NCBI GenBank assembly: GCA_964428475.1
Contig: CAYRYO010000012.1
Location: 1 to 40,689 of the forward strand
Length of the DNA stretch: 40,689 nucleotides
Source of the DNA: JARICQ01 sp964428475
GTDB taxonomy: Bacteria > Bacillota > Clostridia > Tissierellales > Tissierellaceae
Reading direction: 5' to 3'
Under the pieces are notes generated by a model, which did not search any database, was not told the DNA's origin, and worked only from the letters and a program-made list of their open reading frames with translations. The position numbers and the translations under genes are program-made. This document shows, piece by piece, positions 1 to 8,004 of the stretch; the stretch's first letter is position 1; the number at the start of each line of letters is the position of its first letter.

Positions 1-71
1 ATTATCCTCCTTTACAATAAAAAGACCAAAAATCGTATTGAAACAATAGTATATTGTATCTTCAATATGAT

Positions 72-128
72 GATACTGATTATCATAATCAATGATTAAA
101 TTATACTATATAAAATAGAAAAAATCAA
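72..128 (-). promoter_or_regulatory. Leftward promoter with Fur box for a gene beyond the left edge
   Basis: Read on the minus strand there is TTGATT (123-128), a 17-base spacer, and TATAAT (100-105). Just downstream, at about +4 to +22, lies GATACTGATTATCATAATC (72-90), which matches 16 of 19 positions of the classical Fur consensus GATAATGATAATCATTATC. A strong ribosome-binding site (AAAGGAGGA, 5-13 on minus) follows, so a leftward gene starts just outside the window. It is probably iron-regulated, but its identity cannot be read. Confidence 0.72.
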
Positions 129-190
129 ATGGGTTAGAATGAAAAAACAAAGTTTGTTAACAAAAACTATCTTTTTTATATAAAAACATA

Positions 191-231
191 TATAATTTAC
201 ATTAGGCTACGTTTGGTAGTCTAATATTTTT
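191..231 (+). promoter_or_regulatory. -10 box and start-site inverted repeat before the flavoprotein gene
   Basis: A perfect TATAAT sits at 191-196 without a clear -35. Directly after it comes a 10-base inverted repeat, left arm 201-210 and right arm 216-225, with one G-T pair and a 5-base loop, followed by ATTTTTT and then the AGGAGGT ribosome-binding site. It could be an operator overlapping the transcription start, or a terminator-like attenuator hairpin at the 5' end of the mRNA. Confidence 0.5.
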
Positions 232-243
232 TAGGAGGTAACT

Positions 244-1314
244 ATGAAATTAAAACCATTGAAAATAGGAGATTTAACTGCCAAGGTACCAATAGTACAA
301 GGGGGAATGGGAGTAGGTATATCTCTTTCTAATTTAGCAGGAAATGTAGCTCTAAATGGTGGGATTGGAGTTTTATCTGGAGTAGAGATAGGATTCAAAG
401 AAGCAGACTTCTACAAGGACAAAAAAACTGCCAATCTAAGGGCATTAAAATATCATATAAAGCGTGCAAAAGAGATATCAAAAGGTGGTATTATAGGGAT
501 AAATATAATGACTGTATTAAATAACTTTGAAGAAATCGTCAAGGAATCAGTCAGGGAAAAAATAGATATAATCTTTTCTGGTGCGGGACTTCCACTGGGT
601 CTTCCAGAATTCACTAAAGGAACAGACACAAAGATTGTACCTATTGTTTCATCTGACAGAGCAGCTAAGCTTATGTGTAAGACTTGGGATAAAAGATATG
701 GAGTAATTCCAGATGCCATAGTGGTTGAAGGACCATTAGCGGGAGGACATCTAGGCTTTTCAAGAGAAGAGATATTAGATCCATTAAAGAAACTCGAAAA
801 TTTAATACCTGAAGTATTAGATGTGGTGAAACCATTTGAACAAAAATATGGAAGAAGTATTCCAATAATAGCTGCAGGAGGCATAAAAGATGGCTGTGAT
901 ATAGCAAATTTATTGAAACTAGGGGCCTCAGGGGTGCAACTTGGAAGCCGGTTTGCAGCAACCATTGAATGCGATGCAGATATGACTTTTAAAGAATCAT
1001 ATATAAATGCAAAAGAGAAAGATATAGTGCTAATAGATAGCCCAGTGGGACTTGTTGGTCGTGCTATAAATAATCAATTTACAGAAGAGGCAAAAGCAGG
1101 AAAAAGAAGACCAATTAAATGTGTAACCAATTGTCTTAAGCCATGTAAACCGGATGAAGTACCATATTGTATAGCAAATGCCCTTATAAGTGCTGAAAAG
1201 GGAAATTTAAGTTCAGGTTTTGTATTTGCAGGAGCTAATGCCTATTTAATAGATAAGATAATATCGGTAAAGGATTTAATGGAAGAATTAGTAAGAGAAA
1301 TAGAAGAGAATTAA
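244..1314 (+). CDS. Nitronate monooxygenase-family flavoprotein
   Basis: This 356-residue TIM-barrel FMN protein belongs to the 2-nitropropane dioxygenase / FabK-like family. The N-terminal VQGGMGVGIS segment, the EGPLAGGHLGF segment with the family's catalytic histidine (about residue 165), and the phosphate-binding AAGGIKDG and GASGVQLGSRF segments are all visible. Family members oxidise nitronates or, in FabK, reduce enoyl-ACP with NAD(P)H. No fatty-acid genes are nearby, so the FabK role is not supported. The C-terminal stretch has three cysteines (CVTNCLKPC). The start follows AGGAGG with normal spacing. The gene stands alone, with its own promoter region and a terminator at 1342. The exact substrate is unknown. 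Confidence 0.85.
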   Translation: MKLKPLKIGDLTAKVPIVQGGMGVGISLSNLAGNVALNGGIGVLSGVEIGFKEADFYKDKKTANLRALKYHIKRAKEISKGGIIGINIMTVLNNFEEIVKESVREKIDIIFSGAGLPLGLPEFTKGTDTKIVPIVSSDRAAKLMCKTWDKRYGVIPDAIVVEGPLAGGHLGFSREEILDPLKKLENLIPEVLDVVKPFEQKYGRSIPIIAAGGIKDGCDIANLLKLGASGVQLGSRFAATIECDADMTFKESYINAKEKDIVLIDSPVGLVGRAINNQFTEEAKAGKRRPIKCVTNCLKPCKPDEVPYCIANALISAEKGNLSSGFVFAGANAYLIDKIISVKDLMEELVREIEEN

Positions 1315-1341
1315 TAGGATTAGGATAAAGATAGCTTGTCT

Positions 1342-1387
1342 AAAATCCTATAACAGCAAAGGCATCTTCGCTGTTATAGGATTTTTC
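1342..1387 (+). terminator. Intrinsic terminator after the flavoprotein gene
   Basis: Perfect 16-base stem, left arm 1342-1357 and right arm 1370-1385, with a 12-base loop and a T run. It separates the flavoprotein gene from alr. Confidence 0.85.
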
Positions 1388-1417
1388 CATTTTTCTACTT
1401 AAATTGTAAAAGATTTA

Positions 1418-1426
1418 TGATATACT
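1418..1426 (+). promoter_or_regulatory. Extended -10 promoter for alr
   Basis: TGATATACT at 1418-1426 is an extended -10 element (TGn plus TATACT) about 30 bases before the alr start. No good -35 is seen. It lies downstream of the terminator at 1342, so alr needs a promoter here. Confidence 0.4.
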
Positions 1427-1456
1427 TAAGATAAATACAAGAAGGGGTGAAATTAT

Positions 1457-2623
1457 ATGAAAAGTTTAACAAGACCTACATGGATGGAAATAGACTTAGA
1501 TAATTTGGTGCATAATTGTCATGAAATTAAGGCAAAATTAAAGGGAACTACTGATATGATGGCTATAGTTAAGGCAGATGCATATGAACATGGTGCAGAG
1601 ATGATAGTTAGGACTTTAAAAGATGAGGGAATAAAAAGATTTGGTGTAGCCCATCTTTCGGAAGCTCTTCATATAAGGAAATATCATGAGGATGTTGAAA
1701 TACTTATAATGGGATATACTCCAGACTATTTAGCTGAAAAGGCCATAGAAAATGATATTACAATGGCTGTTTACTTAAAAGAACAAGCAGAGTATTTTAA
1801 CGAGATAGCTAAGACTTTAAATAAAAGTGCAAAGCTGCATATAAAAATAGAAACTGGTATGAATAGATTGGGATTTATGCCTACTTTAGAAAATGTAGAT
1901 GCCATAGAAGAGATATATAATATGGAAAATATAGAAGTAGAAGGTATATTTAGTCATTTTGCAGTAGCAGATGAAAATAGGTTATATACAAATGATCAGG
2001 CTAGAAAATTTAAATTTGTATTAGATGAATTAGCAAAGAAAGATATAAAGATAAAGATAAGACATATAATGAATAGTGCTGCTACCATGAATTTTTATGA
2101 TTATGGATACGATATGGTTAGGGCAGGTGTAATTATTTATGGCGTCTATCCTTTTCCAGAAGCAGACAGGGAATATTTAAAACTCAAGAGTCTAATCACT
2201 TTGAAATCAACAGTATCCAATATAAAGGAAATCCATAAGGGGCAAAGTTTAAGCTATGGACTTGTATATGAAGCAGACAGAACAACTAAAGTAGCAACTA
2301 TACCATTGGGCTATGCAGATGGATTTAATAGAAAACTTAGCAATGTTGGAAGATGTATAATAAATGGTAACTTTGCACCAATAATAGGCAGGATTTGCAT
2401 GGATCAACTTATGGTAGATGTTACAGATTTAGATGTAGCATTGGGAGATACAGTAGTATTTATGGGTAAAGCAGGAGATAAAGAGATAAGCATAGAGGAA
2501 GTGGCATCAGGTATGGGAGAGATTCCAGCATCTGTGCTATGTATGTTTACAAAGAGGCTACCTAGAGTGTATGTAAGGGGTGGAGAAATAGTTGAGGTAA
2601 AGGATTATCTGCTGGATTTGTAG
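1457..2623 (+). CDS. alr: Alanine racemase
   Basis: This PLP enzyme interconverts L- and D-alanine for peptidoglycan. Its 388 residues are the usual family length. The PLP lysine lies in AIVKADAYEHG (about residue 36), and the second catalytic base, a tyrosine, lies in LSYGLVYEAD (about 265). CMDQLMVDVT marks the C-terminal beta domain. The start is preceded by AGGGGTG. The uracil-DNA glycosylase gene follows closely, so the two are probably co-transcribed. The D-Ala-using genes ddl and murF are about 15 kb away on the other strand. Confidence 0.95.
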   Translation: MKSLTRPTWMEIDLDNLVHNCHEIKAKLKGTTDMMAIVKADAYEHGAEMIVRTLKDEGIKRFGVAHLSEALHIRKYHEDVEILIMGYTPDYLAEKAIENDITMAVYLKEQAEYFNEIAKTLNKSAKLHIKIETGMNRLGFMPTLENVDAIEEIYNMENIEVEGIFSHFAVADENRLYTNDQARKFKFVLDELAKKDIKIKIRHIMNSAATMNFYDYGYDMVRAGVIIYGVYPFPEADREYLKLKSLITLKSTVSNIKEIHKGQSLSYGLVYEADRTTKVATIPLGYADGFNRKLSNVGRCIINGNFAPIIGRICMDQLMVDVTDLDVALGDTVVFMGKAGDKEISIEEVASGMGEIPASVLCMFTKRLPRVYVRGGEIVEVKDYLLDL

Positions 2624-2652
2624 AGATGCTTTATACACAAGGAGTTGAAGAT

Positions 2653-3330
2653 ATGAAAAAAATATTTAAAAACGATTGGCAAGAATTATTAGAAGATGAA
2701 ATGCACAAGGACTATTATCTAAAACTGAGAGAAGAACTTATAGATGAATATAATACACATACAATATATCCCCATGCTCATGATATATTTAATGCATTAC
2801 ATTTTACTGCATATAAAGATGTAAAGGCAGTAATATTTGGTCAAGATCCATATCACGGTCCAAATCAAGCATATGGATTGGCTTTTTCTGTAAAGCCTGG
2901 AGTTCGGATTCCACCATCTTTAAGAAATATCTACAAAGAACTACACACTGATTTGGGTTGTAAGATTCCCAATCACGGAACCCTTACCAAATGGGCACAA
3001 GAAGGAGTATTGCTTCTAAATACTTCTTTTACTGTAAGGGCGGGAGAGGCTAATTCACATAAGAAAATTGGATGGCAAATATTCACTGACAATATAATAA
3101 AACTTTTAAATGAAAGAGAAGACCCTATAGTGTTTATACTTTGGGGGAACAATGCTATAAAAAAGGAAGAATTGATTACAAATCCCAAACATCATATAAT
3201 AAAGTCAGTACATCCAAGTCCATTGGCAGCAAGCAGGGGTTTCTTTGGATCCAAACCTTTTTCTAAAAGCAATAATTTTCTACAATCAATTGGGAAAAAA
3301 CCTATTGATTGGTGTATAGAAAATATATAG
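2653..3330 (+). CDS. ung: Uracil-DNA glycosylase, family 1
   Basis: It removes uracil from DNA in base-excision repair. The water-activating motif GQDPYHGPNQAYGLAFSV and the second motif HPSPLAASRGFFGSKPFS, which holds the catalytic histidine, are intact. An in-frame ATG at 2626 exists, but AAGGAG at 2639-2644 sits 8 bases before the ATG at 2653, so I use the later start (225 residues, the normal length for Ung). It follows alr by 29 bases, probably in one transcript. Confidence 0.93.
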   Translation: MKKIFKNDWQELLEDEMHKDYYLKLREELIDEYNTHTIYPHAHDIFNALHFTAYKDVKAVIFGQDPYHGPNQAYGLAFSVKPGVRIPPSLRNIYKELHTDLGCKIPNHGTLTKWAQEGVLLLNTSFTVRAGEANSHKKIGWQIFTDNIIKLLNEREDPIVFILWGNNAIKKEELITNPKHHIIKSVHPSPLAASRGFFGSKPFSKSNNFLQSIGKKPIDWCIENI

Positions 3331-3413
3331 TTGTATCCATGTTAAAGATTTAACTTGAAAAATCCTTAAAAGATGCTATCATATAATAGATTACATTATT
3401 TTAAGGAGGCAAT

Positions 3414-3708
3414 ATGGAGAAGACACACACGCAAAATGTAAAGCTTGTAAATGCAGATCCATCGGCACTAGGATTATTTGGACTTGCAATGGTAACACTC
3501 GTCGCATCATCACAGAAATTAGGTTTAACACAGGGCTATTCTTTTGTAATTCCTTGGGCAGTTTTTTTAGGAGCTTTTGCACAATTGTTTGCTTGTATCA
3601 ATGATTCTAAAAGAATGAATACCTTTGGTACTACAGCCTTTGGAGCATATGCATTCTTTTGGATGGGAGTAGCTGCATCTTGGATGATAAGCATGGGCGT
3701 ATTTGGTG
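3414..3708 (+). CDS. satP: Acetate uptake transporter (GPR1/FUN34/YaaH family), cut by assembly gap
   Basis: Only the first 98 or so residues are present. NADPSALGLFGLAMVTLV is the signature N-terminal segment of the GPR1/FUN34/YaaH (SatP) family, six-helix carriers for acetate and related acids. Three membrane segments are visible, including the WAVFLGAFAQLFA and TAFGAYAFFWMGVAASW regions. AAGGAGG precedes the start. The reading frame runs into the N gap, so truncation is an assembly artefact, not evidence of a pseudogene. Acetate transport fits an anaerobe with C1/formate metabolism. Confidence 0.85.
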
Positions 3709-3808
3709 NNNNNNNNNNNNNNNNNNNNNNNNNNNNNNNNNNNNNNNNNNNNNNNNNNNNNNNNNNNNNNNNNNNNNNNNNNNNNNNNNNNNNNNNNNNN
3801 NNNNNNNN
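3709..3808. other. Assembly gap of 100 N
   Basis: Exactly 100 unresolved bases, a conventional scaffold placeholder of unknown true length. The rest of the acetate transporter, and possibly other genes, is missing here, so adjacency across 3709-3808 is not proven. Confidence 0.98.
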
Positions 3809-3822
3809 GAAGATAAACTTAT

Positions 3823-4122
3823 TTATTTGTTCAAGGACAATATTAAAAAGGTCCCTATTCTATTTAAAATTATAAAGCTTGGGACGCCTATACAAAACTT
3901 CTTTTTAGATAGTTTATGTTTAAAGACTACCATTCCCATTAAAGCACCTGTTGCTCCTCCTATAAATGATATAAGCAGTAGTAAGGCTTCTGATATTCTC
4001 CACCTTTTATTTTTAGCCTTCCATTTGTCAATCCCAAATACTATAAATGAGATTATATTTATAGACAATAGATAAATTAAAATGATGTTTTCTTGATTTG
4101 TGTAATTTGAAAATAAATGCAT
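3823..4122 (-). CDS. DUF1294 family small membrane protein
   Basis: 99 residues with about three hydrophobic segments. The DUF1294 hallmark is clear: FGIDKWKAKNKRWRISE, then a helix containing GGATGALMGMVVFKHKLSKKKF. Its biochemical role is unknown. A good ribosome-binding site (AGGAGGTT on minus) precedes the ATG. It lies directly downstream of the fdhF terminator, with almost no room for its own promoter, so it may be expressed by read-through from fdhF. Confidence 0.8.
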   Translation of the reverse strand: MHLFSNYTNQENIILIYLLSINIISFIVFGIDKWKAKNKRWRISEALLLLISFIGGATGALMGMVVFKHKLSKKKFCIGVPSFIILNRIGTFLILSLNK

Positions 4123-4141
4123 TTTGTTTAACCTCCTATAT

Positions 4142-4184
4142 AAAAGGGATGAATCTTATATTTAAAGACTCATCCCTTATTTTA
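4142..4184 (-). terminator. Terminator hairpin after fdhF
   Basis: Nine-base stem, 4144-4152 pairing with 4170-4178, just after the fdhF stop. On the minus strand it is followed by TTTTATA. It ends only a few bases before the ribosome-binding site of the DUF1294 gene. Confidence 0.7.
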
Positions 4185-4189
4185 ATTAA

Positions 4190-6886
4190 TTATATACCAA
4201 GCTCTGGAGCTTCTTCTACTTTTTCTATTCTTACAGCTGATATTTTGTATTCTGCAGTCTTTGTAATAGGATCAAAAGCTGCATTGGTAAGTTCATTTAC
4301 AGGTGATTCTTTGTAATGGAATGTCATAAACATCATGCCCGGTTTAACTCGTTCTGTTATTGTAACTCTAGTCAATATAGAACCACGTCTTGAAGTTACT
4401 CTTATAAATCCTTCTTCTTTTACACCAAGCTTTTCAGCGTCAATTGGATTTATTTCAGCTAGTTCGTGTGGTCTTATATCATTTAATGATTTGGAATTAA
4501 CGGTCATAACATTGTAGTGGTAGAGCATCCTACCTGTCGTAAGAAGTATTGGATACTCTTCACATACTAATTCTGCAGGCAGTTCATAGTCAACAGGGAT
4601 CATCTTACCTTTACCGATAGGGAATACTCCCTTATGAAGGAATTTTGTTCCTGGATGATCTTCTGTTGGACATGGCCATGACAATCCAACTTTATCTATT
4701 CTCTTGTAAGTAAGACCTCTATAGCTAGGTGTTGTAAGTCTGATTTCTTCAAATATTTCCTCTGAATTCTTAAAATCAAAGCCCTTAGCACCCATTCTCT
4801 TAGCCACATCACACAGTATTTGCCAATCAACTCTAGCATCTCCAGGTGCTTCTGCAGCTTTTCTTACTCTTTGTACTCTTCTTTCACTATTTGTAAAAGT
4901 ACCATTCTTTTCAGCATAGCATGTAGCTGGGAATACAACATCTGCAAACTTAGCAGTTTCACTTAAGAATATATCTTGTACTACTAAAAAGTCTAGATTT
5001 TCCAATGCTTTTTTAACATGATTTGCATCAGGGTCAGTAAGTACAGGATCCTCTCCCATAATATACATGGCTTTTACATTGCCATCATAGGCTTCATCTA
5101 TCATCTCAGGAATTCTAAGTCCAGTAGTGGTACTTAGTTTTACACCCCAAATTTTTTCAAAGAACCTTAAGTTCTTTTCTTCATGAACACTTTGATATCC
5201 TGGGAAAGTATTAGGGAGTGCAGCCATATCACAAGCACCTTGAACATTATTCTGTCCACGTATTGGATTTATTCCTGAATTCTCTGTTCCTAAATGTCCT
5301 GTTAGCATAGCAAGGTTTGCAAGGTTCATAACATTAGCAGTTCCTGAAGTATGTTCTGTAATACCTAGTGTATAAAATATACCTGCTTTTTTAGTGCTAG
5401 TGTACATTCTAGCAGTTTCATATAATAATTCTTCAGGTATCTCTGTTATTTTAGATACTAGATCTGGAGGATAATTTTTTATTACTTCTAAAATTCCTTC
5501 AAGTCCTGTACAGCGTTCTTCTAAAAACTCCTTATCTTCTAAACCTTCTTTAATAATTATATGCATTAATCCATTTATCAGAGCGACGTCAGTTCCTGAT
5601 TTTAGAGGAAGCCACAAATCAGCTAAAGCAGCAAGCTCTGTACGGCGAGGATCTATTACTATTAATTTAGATCCGTTTTGAACGGCTCTTTTCATTTTGT
5701 TTCCAATTATAGGATGTGCTTCTGTAGCATTTGAACCTATAATAAATAAAACTTCATTACCTTCTATTTCAGATACAGAATTTGTCATAGCTCCACTTCC
5801 AAGTGTAGTTGCAAGACCTGCAACTGTAGGAGCATGTCAGGTCCTAGCGCAGTGATCCACATTGTTGGTACCCATTACAGCTCTCATCATTTTTTGGAAG
5901 AGATAATTTTCTTCGTTTGTACAACGAGCTGAACTTAGTCCTGCAATTGAATCTGGTCCATGATTTTCTTTTGCTTTCATGAAATTATTGGCTACTGTAT
6001 CTAAAGCTATATCCCAAGTTGTTTCTTCAAATTTACCATTTATCTTAATCAAAGGTTTGGTAAGTCTATTGGGACTATTTATTAAATCTGTATGATATCT
6101 TCCCTTTACACAAAGTGAAGTACCATTTACTGGAGCAGCTTCATTTGGCGTTACTCCAACTACTTTTCCATCTTTGACATTTAAGTCGAAATTACAGCCT
6201 ACTCCACAGAATGGGCATGTAGTAGTGACCTTACTTACTTCCCAAGGACGTACTCCTTTGAATTGTTTATTAATAATAGCGCCAGTAGGACATACACTTA
6301 TACATTGTCCACATAGTCTGCAGTTGTCAGTGCCTAATGGAAGATCAAGGCCTGCAGCTATTTTAGAATCAAAGCCTCTTCCCGTGAAATCTATTGTATG
6401 AGTTACCTGAACTTCGCTACATACCCTCACGCATTTTCCGCATAAGATACATTTAGTTTGGTCCCTTTCCATAACAGGATTCAAACCTTCTATTTCATAA
6501 CTCTTTTTTTCGCCTATAAAAGTAGGGCCTCTTACTCCATACTGATAAGCTAAATCTTGAAGATCACAATTACCAACCTTGTCACAAGTCAAGCAATCTA
6601 CAGGATGATTTGATAAAAGAAGTCCCAGTATATCTTGACGAGTTTTAACTACCCTTTCAGATTCCGTAAAGACTACCATTCCCTCACGAGCTTTCTCTGA
6701 ACAAGAAGCATGTAATTTTTTAGAACCTTCAACTTCTACTATACACATCCTACATCCACCAAATATTGATAGATTTTTATCATAGCATAATGTAGGTATA
6801 TCTATTCCATTTTCTCTGGCAGCTTCTAAGAGAGAAGTTCCTGATTTTACAGTAATTTCTTTTCCATTCATTGTCAATGTAACCAT
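4190..6886 (-). CDS. fdhF: Formate dehydrogenase catalytic subunit, selenocysteine (TGA) enzyme
   Basis: One 898-residue protein read through an in-frame TGA (5837-5839) as selenocysteine 350, in the context DHCART-U-HAPTVAGLA, the active-site signature of Sec formate dehydrogenases. Domains: N-terminal [2Fe-2S] (C34, C45, C48, C62); NuoG-like Cys segment; two [4Fe-4S] motifs (CILCGKCVRVC, CRLCGQCISVC); the molybdopterin-domain [4Fe-4S] motif CPFCGVGC; the bis-MGD catalytic body; and a C-terminal molybdopterin dinucleotide-binding domain. It interconverts formate and CO2. The long FeS N-terminus indicates electron exchange with partner subunits, most likely the NuoE/NuoF/FeS trio at 9560-12908. 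It has a GGAGGTGG ribosome-binding site and lies 46 bases after the ferritin-like gene. Automatic callers will split it at 5837. Confidence 0.95.
5807..5839 (-). promoter_or_regulatory. SECIS element with selenocysteine UGA codon
   Basis: Starting 12 bases after the UGA (5837-5839), the mRNA reads GUUGCA-GGUCU-UGCAAC (5824-5808): a perfect six-pair stem, seven with the flanking A-U, closed by a GGUCU loop. The apical stem and loop closely match the SelB-binding hairpin of E. coli fdhF, which also carries GUUGCAGGUCU. Position and loop both fit a bacterial SECIS that directs selenocysteine insertion. Confidence 0.9.
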
Positions 6887-6932
6887 AGTCCACCTCCACG
6901 ATTAATTATATTATATTTTGATTATACTAATA

Positions 6933-7388
6933 CTACCAAACTTCGGCATATGCCACTTCTAGGTATATTTCTTCTAGTTTAGCTTTATGCATTTGTTCCA
7001 TTTTCATAAGTCCAAGGAAAAGGTCCTTTTGACTTTGATCTAGAAAAGCACCAGATAAATCACTATACATCTTCATAGCTTCTTCTTCATTTTTCATAGC
7101 TAATCCAATAGCTTCTGCAAACTCCATTTCTACCGAAAGCTTCGGCTTATCAATAGTTTCAGCTACTTTATAATCTTTAAATTCATCTAGCTTTATATTA
7201 TCTACATCACTAGATAGAAATTCTTTTAAGAATCTCTTATGTTCTAATTCTTCTTTTGAAAGGTCTTCAAATACTTCTTTAAGATAATTGTCCTTGACTT
7301 TTAAAGCTGCATCTCTATAAAATTCATATGCCTCCACTTCATTTTCAATAGCAAAATCTATAATGGATTTAAATTGGTCATTTTTCAC
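6933..7388 (-). CDS. Ferritin-like diiron (rubrerythrin-type) protein
   Basis: An all-helical protein of about 151 residues with two repeated EExxH-type segments (ENEVEAYEFYRDA...EELEHKRFL and KNEEEAMKMYSDL...MEQMHKAKLEEI), the diiron ligand pattern of the rubrerythrin/ferritin-like family. It lacks the C-terminal rubredoxin domain of true rubrerythrins. Members reduce peroxide or store iron. A GTG at 7397 is too close to the AGAGGTG ribosome-binding site, so the GTG at 7388 (spacing 6) is the likely start. It is the first gene of the fdhF transcript, which suggests it protects or services the oxygen-sensitive dehydrogenase. Confidence 0.82.
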   Translation of the reverse strand: MKNDQFKSIIDFAIENEVEAYEFYRDAALKVKDNYLKEVFEDLSKEELEHKRFLKEFLSSDVDNIKLDEFKDYKVAETIDKPKLSVEMEFAEAIGLAMKNEEEAMKMYSDLSGAFLDQSQKDLFLGLMKMEQMHKAKLEEIYLEVAYAEVW

Positions 7389-7427
7389 AGTATTCACCTC
7401 TCGATAAGTATTTAATTACAATTATAT

Positions 7428-7467
7428 ATAAAACTCATATATAGTAGATATTATATATGAGTTTTAT
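7428..7467. repeat. 16-base perfect inverted repeat over the fdhF-operon promoter
   Basis: Arms 7428-7443 and 7452-7467 pair perfectly around an 8-base centre. The repeat follows the mobB stop and could be its terminator (minus strand: GAGTTTTAT then an AT-rich run). It also covers the -10 box (7450-7455) and the probable start site of the ferritin-like/fdhF transcript, so it may instead, or also, be an operator. Confidence 0.75.
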
Positions 7468-7492
7468 ATATTTATCAAATAAAATTGATAAA
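7450..7492 (-). promoter_or_regulatory. Promoter of the ferritin-like gene/fdhF operon with overlapping palindrome
   Basis: On the minus strand: TTGATA (7473-7478), exactly 17 bases, and TATAAT (7450-7455), a near-consensus sigma-A promoter about 60 bases before the ferritin-like start. A second inverted repeat, TTTATCAA-N6-TTGATAAA (7471-7492), is centred beside the -35 box and is a candidate regulator site. Confidence 0.72.
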
Positions 7493-7503
7493 GTTTTCAG
7501 ATA

Positions 7504-8004
7504 TTATTTACTATATGCGTGTAAAAATTTAACTTCAATCAAATCTACTAAGTTTTGAATTTCAGAAAAGTTAAATTGTGCTACCTTTATATCAATGGGA
7601 GTGTCAGTAATTATTGCAAATAATTCCTCAACTTTAGAAAATAAATTGGTAGAAACATCTTTTCTTAAAACTTCAATTTTAGCTTTGTTTTCCGCTTTAT
7701 ATCCTTCGGTTATTATAATATCTACATTTTTAATTTTAGATATAACTTCATCTAAATTATATTCCCTTTCTACCTGCTCAATTATAGCCATCTTTTTAGA
7801 AGACGATATTGCAACTACATCTGCACCTGCTTTAGCATGCATCCAAGTATCTTTTCCTGGATGATCTATATCAAAATCATGTACATCGTGCTTTATAGTT
7901 CCAACTCTATACCCTCTAGTTTTCAACTCTTTGATAATATGGCATAGAGCTGTAGTTTTTCCTGCATTAGATTTACTGGAGACAATTGAAAATACAGGGA
8001 TCAT
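7504..8004 (-). CDS. mobB: Molybdopterin-guanine dinucleotide biosynthesis protein B
   Basis: 166-residue P-loop GTPase with Walker A SSKSNAGKTTAL (about residues 8-19), DVHDFDIDHPGKDTW and the ITEGYKAE segment typical of MobB. It is an accessory factor for attaching GMP to molybdopterin, the bis-MGD cofactor FdhF requires. Its ATG overlaps the moeA stop in an ATGA, so moeA-mobB are translationally coupled. The length is normal for the family. Confidence 0.92.
   Translation of the reverse strand: MIPVFSIVSSKSNAGKTTALCHIIKELKTRGYRVGTIKHDVHDFDIDHPGKDTWMHAKAGADVVAISSSKKMAIIEQVEREYNLDEVISKIKNVDIIITEGYKAENKAKIEVLRKDVSTNLFSKVEELFAIITDTPIDIKVAQFNFSEIQNLVDLIEVKFLHAYSK

Noticed and set aside
72..90. 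FNR-type site at the left edge
   Set aside because: One half (TTGAT) is present but the other is not ATCAA; the Fur consensus fits 16 of 19 positions.
453..965. Long minus-strand open frames opposite the flavoprotein gene
   Set aside because: They are out-of-frame images of the gene on the plus strand, without ribosome-binding sites or recognisable protein features. The same holds for other antisense frames in the window.
4098..4316. Small plus-strand frame over the DUF1294/fdhF junction
   Set aside because: It runs through the terminator and antisense to fdhF, with no start signal.
5789..5839. Frameshift or pseudogene splitting the formate dehydrogenase
   Set aside because: The frame is unchanged across the TGA, the flanking residues are the Sec active-site motif, and a SECIS hairpin follows at the right distance.
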